A stretch of DNA of 64,000 nt from Dictyostelium firmibasis (GCA_036169595.1 CM069767.1:3652501-3716500); one strand, 5' to 3'. Positions 35,684 through 60,244 are shown, counted from the stretch's first letter. Translations and numbers: made by a program. The notes: generated from the sequence alone by a model not told the origin.

Positions 35684-35973
35684 ATATAAAAAATTAAATA
35701 AACCTATAACCTAAAAAAAATTTAGTTGTTTTTTATTTATTTTTAAAAAAATAATATTATCCATTGGATTTTTTTTATTTAAAAAATTAATTCATTGTAA
35801 TTTTATTTGAACTTTCAATTAATGGAGTTGGGATGAAATTTTTTAAAAGAAAAAAAAAAAAGAATCTGCTTGTTTCAAGTTTTTTTTTCGAATCTTGGTT
35901 GCAACTGATTTGTTCGGTTTTGTTTGGTTTTTTTTTAATTTTTTTTTTTTTCAAAATTATAAAAAAAAAGAAA

Positions 35974-36866
35974 ATGAAACAAATCAGTAATATCAATATT
36001 ATTGTTATATTTCTATCATTTTTAATGATAATATTATCAATAACTTCTATTGAATGTATGTGAAGGAAAAAATATAAAATAAAATGAAATAAAAATATTA
36101 ATATTCTTTTTTTTTTCTTTTTTTTTTCTAAAAATTTATTCAAGTACCGTGGCAACATCTAATTGCAATTCAATTATCTTTCGGTTTTGAATATTCAAGT
36201 ATTATAGTTGATCGTGAATTATTTGATTCCGGTTATTATTATTCAATATCTAAAAAGGAATGGATAGAAATATCAACAAACTCTATAACAAATGGGATAA
36301 TGGCTTGTATGGGTATTAATATTTTATCGTTGGTTGTTATTTTCATGAATCCATTTAAAAGATTTTTCAAATTCATTTCAGATTCCCACTATCTATTCAT
36401 TGAGAAAATTTTAATTAGATCTCTATCTGTGATGATTGTAATTTTCTATGCATCATCAATAACAATTGGATTGATGTTAAGTGCTTTTTATTGCCAACAA
36501 CAACCTAATAATGATATAGAGTTACAAGACACACATTGTTTTACATTAAGTATGTTTTCAACACCTATAATGAATGATTGGAATTTTATTCAGACTTCTA
36601 CTTTATCTTCAAAACCTATGAAAGGTTGGTATCTTTCAATATGGTTATTTGTTTTAAGTATTATTTTGACAGTAATCGTTTTCATTAGATTCAATAGAAT
36701 ATCTTCACAATTAGTAAATTTAGGATACAGAGATTTTTTAACAAACAATAAATGGACCCCAACCTCAAGTATTACTAATGATAATGTTAGTGAAGCTCAT
36801 AATCTTAGTTCAAATGAATCTGATAACATCGCCTCAGTTGAAGTGGAACCTCTAATTTCAAATTAA
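35974..36866 (+). CDS. Tetraspan membrane protein, tandem paralogue D
   Basis: Exons 35974-36055 and 36145-36866 join in phase to 267 aa. Exon 1 encodes MKQISNINIIVIFLSFLMII and ends ITSIE. The phase-1 intron matches A-C, and exon 2 resumes LPWQHLIAIQ. The shared loop motif appears as RELFDSGYYYS. Spans 2-4 lie around MACMGINILSLVVIFMNPF, IRSLSVMIVIFYASSITIGL and GWYLSIWLFVLSIILTVIVF. The second outside loop has two Cys (FYCQQQ, THCFTL). The tail is short and lacks the Asn/Glu runs, so D and E form a compact subgroup. Family name unknown. Confidence 0.8.
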
Positions 36867-37096
36867 TTACTTTTTTTTTAAAGTCAAAGAAAAAAAGAAA
36901 AAGAAAAAATCTAGATATATTTTCTCTGAGTAATGGCAATGGTTGAATTCAACAACAGAGATATAGATGATAATGATATAATAGTTGAGCTATTATTGTT
37001 GTAAACTGATCGATTGTGGTGGCAAACATGTTCCACCTCTTCATGAAACATGTTTAATAAAAGCTAACTATTTATTACAACCTTTTTTTTTTTATC

Positions 37097-37283
<187 letters not shown>

Positions 37284-37630
37284 TATTTTTATGATTATTA
37301 TTATTATTATTATTTTTATGATTATTATCAATTTTAATTTTATATGATTATTATTTATTTTTAATTTATGCCCATTTGGAGTTATTTTTTTTTTTTTTTT
37401 TACAGATATTTATTTATTTTTAAATTTTTTAATAATAATTTTTTTTTTTTTTTTTTTTTAAAAGCTAATGATTTTTATTTTTCCGTTCATTCTATTTTGT
37501 CTCTTTTTCGATATATTTGGGCAACCTTACAAGTTATTTTCTCAAATACAATATTTTTTATCCCATTCCAATTAAAAACAAGAATAACTTGAGTTAAAAG
37601 CTTGAGGAATTTAAAAGATAAACTTGAGTC

Positions 37631-37706
37631 TTAACTTTCCCCATTTACACCATAATCCTCATTGTCATCATAATCATCCTCTGTGTTTGAATTCCATTCT
37701 TTAAAT
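37631..37706 (-). pseudogene. Orphan last-exon-like remnant, acidic tail
   Basis: A good acceptor (T-tract then TTTTAG at 37707-37708) leads into 25 codons plus a stop: FKEWNSNTEDDYDDNEDYG and so on. The acidic C-terminal character and the splice signal suggest the last exon of a gene. No upstream exon can be found on the minus strand in the 250 bp before paralogue E begins. It is probably a remnant, or less likely chance. Confidence 0.3.
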
Positions 37707-37954
37707 CTAAAAAAAATTAAAAAATTTAAAAAAATAAAATTAAATAAAATTAAATTAAATAAAATAAAATAAAATTTCCCCTGAGATCTTTGTTTAACAA
37801 TAACCAAAAAAATTTAAAAAAAAAAAAAATAAAATAAAATAAAAAAAAAAAAAAAACAAATTTTCAAACACGACAAAAAAAATCTACTTTTTTTTTTAAT
37901 TTTTTAGTTTTGAGATTTACTCACAAAAGTATTCACACAAACAGAAATATAAAA

Positions 37955-39013
<1,059 letters not shown>

Positions 39014-39140
39014 ATAAAGAAATGAAATAAAGAAATAAAAACAATTTAAAAATTTAAAAATAAAATCACTTTATTCTTTTTTTTTTTTTTTTCATTTATT
39101 TTTTTTTTTACAAAGATAATTAATTTTTTTTTTATTTATT

Positions 39141-40424
39141 TTAATTTAAAAATGACATGGCAGTTTCTTTTTCTTCTTGTAATTCTTTTGTGGTGGCATC
39201 TATTTTTTGTTGAGTTGAAGAATTAATTTTTAAACCTTGAACGATTGACCATTCACCATTACGACAAGTTACTGGGAAAGAAAAGATCAAACCTTTTGGA
39301 ACATTGTAGGAACCATCAGAATAGACAGCCATTGAAACATGTTCACCATCCTTAGTACCTAATAACCAATCTCTAACATGACCAACAATTGCATTGGCAG
39401 CTGAAGCAGCTGATGATAATTTTCTTGCTGCAATTACAGTTGCACCTCTATTTTGAACTAATGGAATAAATTGTTCATTTAACCATTTATCATCATTAAC
39501 TGATGTTTGAATTGGTTCAATTAAACCACGATTTGGATAATTTAAAATATAACCATGATTAACATCTGGTACTCTTTAAAAAAAAAAAAAAATCAATACA
39601 ATGTATTAAATAATAAATAAATAATAAATATTTAATACTTACTGAGTTTGTGAATGGTTACCCCAAATTATTACATTACGAACACTATCAACATTTACAC
39701 CAACTTTTTCAGAGATCATAGATTGAGCACGATTTTGATCTAATCTAGTGAGAGCAGAGAAATTTGATGGTGGTAAATCTGAAGCTTTCACAAGAGCAGT
39801 GAGTGCATTGGTGTTTGCAGGATTACCAACTACCAATACCTTAACACCTCTGGAGGCATATTTATTTAGGGCTTCGCCTTGTTCCTTAAAGATTGAAACG
39901 TTTACTTTTAATAAATCTTTTCTTTGCATACCTGGACCACGTGGGAAAGCACCAACTAAAATGGCGACATTAATATGAATGAATGCAGTTTGAACATCGG
40001 TTGTGGCGACTACCGAATGTAACAATGGGTAGGAACAATCTTGTAACTCCATAACTACACCTTTCAATGCATCTGCCATCTTTGGAATATCCAACAAATG
40101 TAAGATCACTGGTTGATATGGTCCAAACATTTGGCCACTTGCAATCATAAACATCAATGAATATGCAATTTGACCTGCTGCGCCTGTAACTAAAACTTTA
40201 ATTGGTGTTACTGAGTTTGTTGTAACAGTTGGTGTAACATTAACCAATGACCAGGCTTTACTTTGATCTAAATGTTGTCCAGCTCTATATGGACATTTAC
40301 CTGCTTCAACACCATGTCCTTTAAATGGGCATTTACCTGCTTCGACACCACCACCTGCTTTAAATGGGCATTTACCCGTTAATTGTCCTGAAATATTATT
40401 GATTCTTAATAATGCTTGTTCCAT
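39141..40424 (-). CDS. NAD/NADP malate dehydrogenase, cytosolic type, with Cys-Pro repeat extension
   Basis: Exons (complement) 40424-39643 and 39573-39141 give 404 aa, against ~330 for usual cytosolic MDH. The extra ~65 N-terminal residues hold three repeats, [25 protein letters not shown] and GKCPYRAG. The enzyme proper starts [16 protein letters not shown] (the Rossmann GxxGxxG). [15 protein letters not shown] is the substrate-loop region with its arginines, and [11 protein letters not shown] and [10 protein letters not shown] follow. The intron splits the catalytic segment [15 protein letters not shown] with its His. The enzyme interconverts malate and oxaloacetate. All the expected catalytic residues seem present. 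Cys-Pro motifs of this type bind haem in some proteins; whether these do is unknown. Confidence 0.92.
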
Positions 40425-40639
40425 TTTCTTTTTTTTTTCTTTGTTGTTATTTGTGTATTAAAAAATAAAAAATAAAAAATAAAAAAATTTTGTGTGTTTT
40501 TTTTTTTTTCATAAATTTCATTTTTTTTAATTTTATTTTTTTTAAATTTTTTTTCATTTTTTTTATGAAAATTAATTTAATGATTCAATACATAGCTACA
40601 TTTGGTTTTTACAAAACTAGTGCCTTTTTTCTTGTTGAA

Positions 40640-40686
<47 letters not shown>

Positions 40687-40717
40687 TGATTTATTTATTT
40701 AAATATATTTACAAATT

Positions 40718-41391
40718 TTATTCATTTATTTTTTCTTGGTCATTATCATCAGTGGTTTGATCATTTTGTGGTTGTACTTCTTGTTTTTGAGTTGAAAGTT
40801 TATATTCAGCATATTCACTTGCAAATGACTCAGAGATATGAGACTCTAATTCTTTTTTAAAACTCTAAAGATGATAGAAGTGGGAGGGTATTAGTGTTTT
40901 TTATTAAAATTGATATTTTTTTTTTTTTTTTTTGATAATTGAAAACATACTTTAATTGATTCTATTTTTCCTTTTGTTTTTTCATTTGCAGAGAGACAAT
41001 TTTGTAATGTTTCTTTAACATATAAATCTGGATTTTTACTTTGATCAATAACTCTAAATATCTCTAAAGGTATTTCAACATCATTTACTATATGCCTATT
41101 ACTCTCAATCTTTTCATAAAGATTAATTATTTTATTTCTAAAAGTTTTAAAAAATTTAAAAATTATTTAGAATATTAATGATTTAGTAATTCCCATTGCA
41201 TAATATAGAAAAAAATTATTTAATATGTACAATTTATCAAATAATAATTGTTGACTTGGTGTTTGAAATTCCTCTACAATTATCAAAGATCGTCTTAATT
41301 CCTCCACTAATTCTTCAACTGTTTGTAATAAAGGTAAATGCTCTTGTTTTTTATTATATATTCTTTCCTGTTCGCTCTGTTGTGCTTCATT

Positions 41392-41483
<92 letters not shown>

Positions 41484-41508
41484 CGTTATCTTGTTGTTGT
41501 TGGTCCAT
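40718..41508 (-). CDS. med10: Mediator complex subunit 10
   Basis: Three exons (complement 41508-41231, 41137-40951, 40864-40718) give 203 aa. A Gln-rich N-terminus (a run of ~29 Gln) precedes the Med10 core: TVEELVEELRRSLIIVEEF, then DKLNKIINLYEKIES, VNDVEIPLEIFRVIDQSKNP, DLYVKETLQNCLSANEKTKG and KIESIKSFKKELESHISESF. The order and spacing match human Med10/yeast Nut2 across the whole domain (compare VPLEVFEYIDQGRNPQLY). It belongs to the middle module of Mediator in the nucleus, which links activators to RNA polymerase II. The first donor, GTACAT at 41230, was chosen because it restores the family sequence FDKLNKI. A charged Gln/Asp tail is added. It is divergent from the PWWP gene. Confidence 0.92.
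41395..41483. repeat. Poly-Gln coding array in med10
   Basis: A TTG/GTT array on the plus strand, CAA on the coding strand, gives about 29 Gln near the N-terminus. Confidence 0.92.
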
Positions 41509-41863
41509 GGTTTTGAAAAAATAATTTCGCTCCTTTTTTTTTTTTTTTTTTTTTTTTTAATTTCAATTTTTTTTTCTTTTTTTTTATAAAAATTGGTGTA
41601 AAAATAAAAAAAAGTAAAAAATATTTCCATTTTGATTTTGTTTATTGATACAAAAAAAAAAAAAAAAAACGATTCATTCTTTTTTTCCCACAATTAGTTA
41701 CTATTATTTTCTAATAATTATTTTGGTTTATCATTGTTATTTTATAAGCCTCCTGCACAAAAAAAAAAAAAAAAAAAAAATTCATTACCAATGATCGAAT
41801 AACAATAGCTATACATACAAATACACAAACACTAAATAGACACAGGAAACACACAAATAGGGA
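41509..41863. promoter_or_regulatory. Divergent promoter of med10 and PWWP gene
   Basis: 355 bp with T- and A-tracts near each start and a mixed core at 41695-41860. No specific site is recognised. Confidence 0.4.
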
Positions 41864-45525
<3,662 letters not shown>

Positions 45526-45650
45526 AATGAAAATAATAAAAAAGATGATCACCATGATATGAATTCATTTTTATGAAAAAATTTTTGTATTATATTATTT
45601 ATTTAAATTTTTTTTTTTATTTTTTGGAAATTGTTGTTTTTTTTTTTTCT

Positions 45651-47757
<2,107 letters not shown>

Positions 47758-47969
47758 TTTATATATATATATATATCTCTCTCTATCTCTATCTTATTTT
47801 TTTTTTTTACAATTAATTGGTTTTTTTACTTTTTTTTTTTCTTTTGTGTTGTGTCAAAAAAAAAAATTAAAAAAAATAAAAATAATAAAAAATAAAAAAT
47901 AAAAAAATATTAATAACCAGACAAAACAAGGTCGTGTTAATTTATTCGAATTGAAAAATTGAAAAATTG

Positions 47970-48006
<37 letters not shown>

Positions 48007-48269
48007 CAAAAAAATTTAATCAAATTTTATTATGAAATCTTACTATGATTTGTTACATTGCCAAAATTAGAATTCCTTATCTTTTTATTTTTGTGTTCAA
48101 AAAATCGGTTTCAAAACTTACTATTTTATTTTTTAGTTAAATTTTTTTTTAAATTTTTTTTTTTATAAAAAATTGAGTTGGAGCATCTTTTTTAATACTC
48201 TTTTTTTTTTTTTTTTTATTTTGAAAATTTTAAATTTTTTTTTAAGTTTTAATTCAAAAATATAGAAAA
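47758..48269. promoter_or_regulatory. Divergent promoter of vps45 and SH3-like gene
   Basis: 512 bp with a (TA)n/(TC)n stretch at 47761-47790, A- and T-tracts, and a mixed patch at 48030-48120. Nothing in it is coding or RNA-like. Confidence 0.4.
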
Positions 48270-51741
<3,472 letters not shown>

Positions 51742-51805
51742 ATCTCTTTCAATCCAATAATTTTGGGTTAATTTAAAAAAAAGATAACAAAAAAAAAAAA
51801 ATTAT

Positions 51806-53821
51806 TTATTGGTCAAAATAAGGTTGACTTAAAAATTGAATTTCAATGATTGGTTGAGTTAATAAAGTTTCAAACAAAATGATTTCATTGTCACCTTGGT
51901 GTAATAATACTGCAGAGATGTAAATGGTTCTTTGAGGACCAACATTCCAATATCTACCAACATTATAACCATTTACAAACAATTGACCTTTACCCAATCC
52001 TGAAAATGATAAATATGTATCACCGATATTATCTGTAGAGTTTATAGAAAGTGTTGCTTGATAAAAAGTTGGAGTATTTGATTGAGTGTAATCTTTGATT
52101 TGTTGCCAATTAATAATGGTTGATAATGTTTTATTTGTTAATGGTAATGGATAATTATTCCAAGGGCCCATATATTGTTGGCCAGACATTACACCACCAG
52201 ACAGTAAACCCTTTCTATCATTTAAGTAGGGACCAAAATTTACTCTACCTTGATTCTCTAATAGAATTCTTAAATTGAAATTACCTTCATCTGTAACATT
52301 GGAAGGATAATTAATTTCAATCGATGAGTTGAATGGTCTTTGAAGAAAAACTGCTTGGCCAGTGGTTACTGTATCTTCAATTGCTTCATCGTTTATGAAA
52401 AATGTTGCACGATCATGTAATTTAGTGATTGTCAATTGATTACTTTGAGCGATATTCATTGTTGTTTCATATAGAACGAAGCCAGTGGATTGTTGTAATT
52501 GTTCCATTGGTATTGGACCACCGGTTTGAAGCTGTTGTTGTTTTTGATCTACTAAGCTCGCTAAATTATCAAATAAACTAGTTGCTTGACTAATTGTAAC
52601 TGTACCATAAGCTATTTTTGTACTATTAGGTGGTATTTGTGGCAATGTATTTGAGAATGAATTGTTGTTGATTTTAGTATACTTATCGATAACACTCTTT
52701 ATTGCAAAGTATTTTTCAGTTGTGTCACCACTTTCAGTTAATGGTGAATCATAGTCATATGATTGAATGGTTATTTCATAGTCATCGCTTGGTGAATTTG
52801 AATTTGCACCATTCATAAAGCCTGCATTACTACCACCGAAAAACATATACATATTTACACTTGCATTCAAAGATAATATATCATCTAAACCTTGAGCAAC
52901 AAAACTTGCATTGGTTCTTGCTGCCGAAGCATCGCCCCAATGAGTGATCCAACCAGTGTAATATTCAGAGTTCATGAGTGGTGTTGGTTTTGATGCAAAA
53001 GTTTGTTGAATTTTAAAATTCTCTTGAATTTGTTGGATTGGCATTGGACCAAAGTCAACAGTTTGATAGACACCCTCCAACTTTGAACCGAATAACATTT
53101 GAGTGGAAGCTCCATCTGTGGAGTGAAATAGTACACCTGAACCATTACCATCACCTTGGCCAAGATATTTTTGAAGTAACATTAACAAAGTTTCTAAATA
53201 ACTTTTATCCTCACCATAAGAACCATACTCATTTTCCACTTGAACCATTATAATTGGGCCACCATTGGTGAATAGATATGATTCAAGTAATGGTAATAAT
53301 CTTGACCAATAGGCAATGACAGCCGATATGAATAGAGGATCACTACTTCTTAATGCAATTGGTTGTTGCTCTAAAATCCAATATGGGAAACCACCCAACT
53401 CCCACTCTGCACATGCATATGGTCCAGGTCTTAGAATTACATTTAAACCAACTTGTTTTGCTTGTTGTATAAATTGAATTAAATCATTGGTTGCAACTAA
53501 CTCTGTATTGAAACCATTTGGTTGATGTACATTCCATGGTATATAGGTTTGAATAGTATTTAGACCACATGCTTTCATCTTTGTTAATCGATCCATCCAT
53601 AATTCTGGTAAACATCTAAAATAATGAAATGAGCCACTAATAATTTGATATTGATTTAAACTACCACCATTGCCTTGGTCACTCATAAAAAAATTCCCAT
53701 TTTCAATATAAAATGAATTCGCTGGTTGTTGTGATCCTTCTAGAGTTGCTTGTGTTACTATTTTAAATGATTCATTTGAATTTATAAATAAAATAATAAT
53801 TATTAATAATATTAATTTCAT
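51806..53821 (-). CDS. Beta-galactosidase, glycoside hydrolase family 35
   Basis: Intronless, 671 aa, as usual for lysosomal-type GH35 enzymes. A signal peptide (LILLIIIILFINSNES) opens it. The barrel has ISGSFHYFRCLPELW, GLNTIQTYIPWNVHQP, RPGPYACAEWELGGFPYW, the acid/base VENEYGSYG (~residue 194), and the nucleophile region MNSEYYTGW (~residue 283) with THWGDA. The C-terminal beta domains contain GRVNFGPYLNDRKG and LFVNGYNVGRYWN, typical of the family. It removes terminal beta-galactose from glycans in the endolysosome or outside the cell. Both catalytic Glu residues are present. It converges on the SH3-like gene with 64 bp between stops. Confidence 0.95.
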   Translation of the reverse strand: MKLILLIIIILFINSNESFKIVTQATLEGSQQPANSFYIENGNFFMSDQGNGGSLNQYQIISGSFHYFRCLPELWMDRLTKMKACGLNTIQTYIPWNVHQPNGFNTELVATNDLIQFIQQAKQVGLNVILRPGPYACAEWELGGFPYWILEQQPIALRSSDPLFISAVIAYWSRLLPLLESYLFTNGGPIIMVQVENEYGSYGEDKSYLETLLMLLQKYLGQGDGNGSGVLFHSTDGASTQMLFGSKLEGVYQTVDFGPMPIQQIQENFKIQQTFASKPTPLMNSEYYTGWITHWGDASAARTNASFVAQGLDDILSLNASVNMYMFFGGSNAGFMNGANSNSPSDDYEITIQSYDYDSPLTESGDTTEKYFAIKSVIDKYTKINNNSFSNTLPQIPPNSTKIAYGTVTISQATSLFDNLASLVDQKQQQLQTGGPIPMEQLQQSTGFVLYETTMNIAQSNQLTITKLHDRATFFINDEAIEDTVTTGQAVFLQRPFNSSIEINYPSNVTDEGNFNLRILLENQGRVNFGPYLNDRKGLLSGGVMSGQQYMGPWNNYPLPLTNKTLSTIINWQQIKDYTQSNTPTFYQATLSINSTDNIGDTYLSFSGLGKGQLFVNGYNVGRYWNVGPQRTIYISAVLLHQGDNEIILFETLLTQPIIEIQFLSQPYFDQ

Positions 53822-54262
53822 TCTTATTATAATTACAATTACTATTTTAATAGATTATTAAAATTTCATTTAAACAAAAAAAAAAAAATAAAAAAAATAA
53901 AAAAATAAAAAAAATTTTAATAGATTAACCCCTCTTTATTAAAAAAAAATAAAAAAATAAAAAAAATAAAATAAAAAAGTCAAAAAAAAAAAAAAATCAA
54001 GAAAAAAAAAATAATGGGAAAATTGATGTCCAAAAAAAAATAAGTTGAAGGATTTTTTTTTTTTTGGACAAATTTTTCAACTAGAAACAAAAACTAATTT
54101 TACTATTTTTAACTGATTGATGAAAAAAAATAATAATAATAATAACAATAAAATAAAGTTTTTTTATCTTCTTTTTTTAAATTTATTTTTTTTTTTTTTT
54201 TTCACTACAATATATCAATTAAATAAATAAAAAATGAAATAAAAAAAAAATAATAACAATCG
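53822..54262. other. AT-rich intergenic region
   Basis: 441 bp of A/T homopolymers, between a minus-strand gene start and another minus-strand gene end. No coding or RNA feature is visible. Confidence 0.5.
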
Positions 54263-55468
<1,206 letters not shown>

Positions 55469-55602
55469 TTTATTTTTTTTTATTTTTTTATTTTTTTTTA
55501 ACCTTTATTATTATTTTAATTATTATATAAAATTAATATAACTTTTTTTTTTTTTTTTTTTTCTTTTGTGTGGATTAATAGAGGGGGGGGTTTGGTTTAT
55601 AT

Positions 55603-55635
<33 letters not shown>

Positions 55636-55975
55636 AAAAAAAATTATTGTGTGAAGTGTGTAAAAGGCTAAAAATATTTTTTTGTTTTTTTTTTTTGTTT
55701 TTTTTTTTCTTTTATTTTCTTTTTTATTTTTTTATTATATAATATTATTTTTATTTTTTAATATTTTATTTTTATTTTTTTATTTTTTTTTTTTTTTATA
55801 TGTTTAATTGGTTGTCTATTAAATTCTATAAAAAATGTGATGACTTTTAATATTAAAAAAAAAAAAAAAAATCATTAAAAATATAAAATATAAAAATAAA
55901 AATAAAAATAAAAATAAATAAAAAATAAAAAAATAAAAAAAAAGTAAAATAATTAATTTAAATCAGAGATAAAAT

Positions 55976-56007
<32 letters not shown>

Positions 56008-56491
56008 GATTTTTTTTTTTTTTTTTTTTGAAATTAATTTAATTTGTAAAAAGGTCAAGTCTGTGAGCTTTTTTTTTTTTTTTTTTTTTACAAATAAAAT
56101 TCAAAAGTTTATAAGAATAAATAAAATTGAGAAATTACTAGTGTGTATATATATATATATATATATAATTAAAGTTTTTTGAAAGTTTTTTTTTTTTTGT
56201 AGGGAAAAAAATTAAAAATAAAAAAAAAAAAAAAAGAGTAAAATATAAAGGAGAAAAACAAAAACAAAACAAAATAATAACAAAAACAAATGAACTAATT
56301 TTGCAATGGATTGTTAAATATTTAACATAGAGAGACAACCAAATAATTGGTATCAAAGAATATAAAACTTTTTTTTTTATAAATAAAAAAAATAAAAAAA
56401 ATAAAATAAAATAAAAAAAAAAAATCAGTTATCACCCCAAATATCAAATTCCATCCATGTTTTTATTGAGATGAATTTGATTTCAATATGA

Positions 56492-56534
<43 letters not shown>

Positions 56535-56805
56535 CATATTTGTTGATTGATTATGATATTATTTTTTATTTGTTTTTTTTTTTTTTTTATTTTATTTTAT
56601 TTTTTTTTTTTTTTTGGGAGAATAGGTTAGATAGATGTAATCAAGAAAAAAAAAAAGATTCATAAAAATTATCTGAACCTTTATATATAGGGGAGATTAA
56701 TAAATAAAAAAAATTTAAAAAAAAAATAAAAAAAAATAAAAAAAAAATAAAAAAAAATGAAAAAAAAAACAAAATGATTTTTTTTTTATTTTTAAATTTT
56801 TTGTG

Positions 56806-56855
<50 letters not shown>

Positions 56856-57052
56856 TAAATTATTTGATCAATAATTTTTGTTGAATTGAAAAAAAAAAAA
56901 GAAGCAATAGAAAAAATATAAGAAATAAGTAAAGAGAAAGAAACAAAAAATTTACTGAGACATAATTTATCTGCGTTTTTTATTTTATTTTTTATTTTTG
57001 ATATCCAAAAGAAAAAAAACCCAAAAATACTATATAATAACAAAATAAAAAG
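55469..57052. other. 1.6-kb AT-rich divergent intergenic region
   Basis: The longest gap on this side of the window, between divergent gene starts. It contains many A/T tracts over 20 bp, a run of eight G at 55583-55590, a (TA)n stretch at 56145-56166, and mixed patches at 56270-56350 and 56430-56490. No exon or RNA gene is seen. Confidence 0.5.
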
Positions 57053-58310
<1,258 letters not shown>

Positions 58311-58523
58311 TGGTGAAAATATAAATAAAATAAATGATAAAATAAAAAATTCATTTTCATTTTATAATCTTAAGATTATTATTTATATTATTATTATTTT
58401 ATTTTTATTTTTTTTTTTTATTTTATTTTATTTTTTTTTTTTTTTTTTCTCAATTGGTATCAAATTTAGCTAAAATAATACAAATTTTTCAATATTTCCT
58501 TTATAACGCGACTTTTGATTTTT

Positions 58524-58568
<45 letters not shown>

Positions 58569-58639
58569 TTTTTTTAAATTTTTTAAAAAAAAAAAAAATT
58601 TGTTTTTCTGTGACTAAATTTTGTATATAGTATAATAAA
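58311..58639. other. AT-rich intergenic region
   Basis: 329 bp between two plus-strand genes, mostly T-tracts. It must hold the arv1 polyadenylation signal and the next promoter, but neither has a distinctive sequence I can point to. Confidence 0.5.
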
Positions 58640-59116
58640 ATGTCAAATTCAAAACCATTATCACTCACTGATGCCGTTACCACATGGTATATGAAAAAAT
58701 TAAAGTCAAAGCCAATTCAAACAAAGGTACATTTTTTTTTTTAAAAAAAAAAGGAAAAAAAAACTCACATACTACTATGTTTTTGCAATCATTGGAGGTG
58801 ATATAATTACAAATAGAAAAAGGTTATGGAATTCTAACATAAACTATTTTTTTTTTTACTGTTTTTTCAGGCTCTTACCTCAGCAACACTTTCATTCATT
58901 AGCAGTGTTGTTGCACAAAAATTCATTGAAAAGAAAAAGATCAATTGGAATGCAGTCATTAAATTCACCATTTGGGGTTTAATTTCATCACCACTTGTTC
59001 ACTACTGGCATATTATTCTTGATCGTCTTTTCAAGAATATTAAAGATAAATATCAATCATGGGGCAAAGTATGTATTTCTATAGCTACAATTAAAACTCT
59101 CAATGATAATATACTA

Positions 59117-59151
<35 letters not shown>

Positions 59152-59495
59152 ACCAATAATAAATAACATCCTATGAACTTTTAATGATGATTTTATTTAA
59201 CTAATTAATAATAATTTATAAAAAGTTAATTGTTGATCAATTAGTATTTGCACCATTTATCAATATTGCATTCTATTCAGTATTAGCAATTTTAGATGGT
59301 AAACCAAAATCAATTCTTTTTAAATTATATTTCGATCTCTTCCCAACCTTAAAAGCTAGTTGGAAAGTTTGGCCATTAGCCCAACTCATTAACTTTAGAT
59401 TTGTCCCAAGTCACCTCCGTGTTCTCTTTGGTAACCTTGTTGGTTTCTGTTGGGGAATGTATTTATCAATCCTCTCTACCAAAAAGAGAAACTAA
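58640..59495 (+). CDS. PXMP2/Mpv17-family membrane protein
   Basis: Exons 58640-58726, 58871-59068 and 59226-59495 join in phase to 184 aa, the normal size. The N-terminus MSNSKPLSLTDAVTTWYMKK is followed by LKSKPIQTKALTSATLSFIS, which matches the family's Y-x-x-x-L...P-x-x-T-K opening. GLISSPLVHYWHIILDR is the conserved G-x-x-x-x-P-x-x-H-x-W-Y region. The C-terminal end has PTLKASWKVWPLAQLINFRF, VPSHLRVLFGNLVGFCWGMY and LS, which is the family signature W-x-W-P...Q-x-x-N-F...P...R...W-x-x-Y. Four spans. Members form or regulate small-solute channels in peroxisomal (PXMP2) or mitochondrial inner (Mpv17) membranes; which applies here is not decided by the sequence. Confidence 0.94.
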
Positions 59496-59750
59496 ATAAT
59501 GATTAAAACAAAATTATAGAACTATCTCCACAAAGAATAAAATAATAATTATAATAATAATAACCACAAACTAAAAATTATAACATCTCCTTCAACTCAA
59601 TACCTCTTTAATAAAAAAAAATAATAATAATAATAATAAAATAAAAGTAATATATTGTAATAATATATTGTAATTAAATTACACAAATTAAAAAAAAAAA
59701 AAAAAAAAAAATAATAATATGCATTACATAAAAATTAATTTCTTATAGTT

Positions 59751-59955
59751 TTTTATAAATCAAAAAAAATATAAAGATAGTTGTGACTTTTTTAATTCTT
59801 TCGAAATTGATAATAGAGTTATGGTTCGATTATTAACGGTATGGGTTTATGGATTTTTGCCATTCACCTATTGTTTATCAATTTACAAAAATTCAACAGA
59901 AAAGAAAAAAAAAAAAAAAAAAAAATATAACATCAATAATATCTATGTTAATATT
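59751..59955 (+). other. Possible small ORF or exon remnant
   Basis: A frame open from 59751 reads KYKDSCDFFNSFEIDNRV, then MVRLLTVWVYGFLPFTYCLS, then a Lys run and NINNIYVNIF before a stop. The ATG at 59821 would give ~45 aa. Base composition is less extreme than in the flanks and a TTATAG acceptor-like site lies at 59745-59750. It could be a tiny membrane peptide or an old exon. No homologue is recognised. Confidence 0.25.
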
Positions 59956-60244
59956 TTTTAATATTTTTAATTAAATAAAATGAAAAAGAGTGGATTTAAA
60001 ATAAAAAAACTAAATCCAAACTTCCCAAAAAAAAAAAAAAAAAAAAAAAATATAAAAAAAAATAAAAAAAATATAAAAATAGTGAAAATAATAAAAATAA
60101 AAATAAAATAAAATTAAAACTAGATCTTTTATAAAAAAAATATATAAAATTTTAAATAAATAAAAATAATTTTTTTCTAAATTAGATAAGATCAACATAT
60201 CATTTAATGGATTTATTCTAGTTGATTAGTAAAACCCCTAAAGT

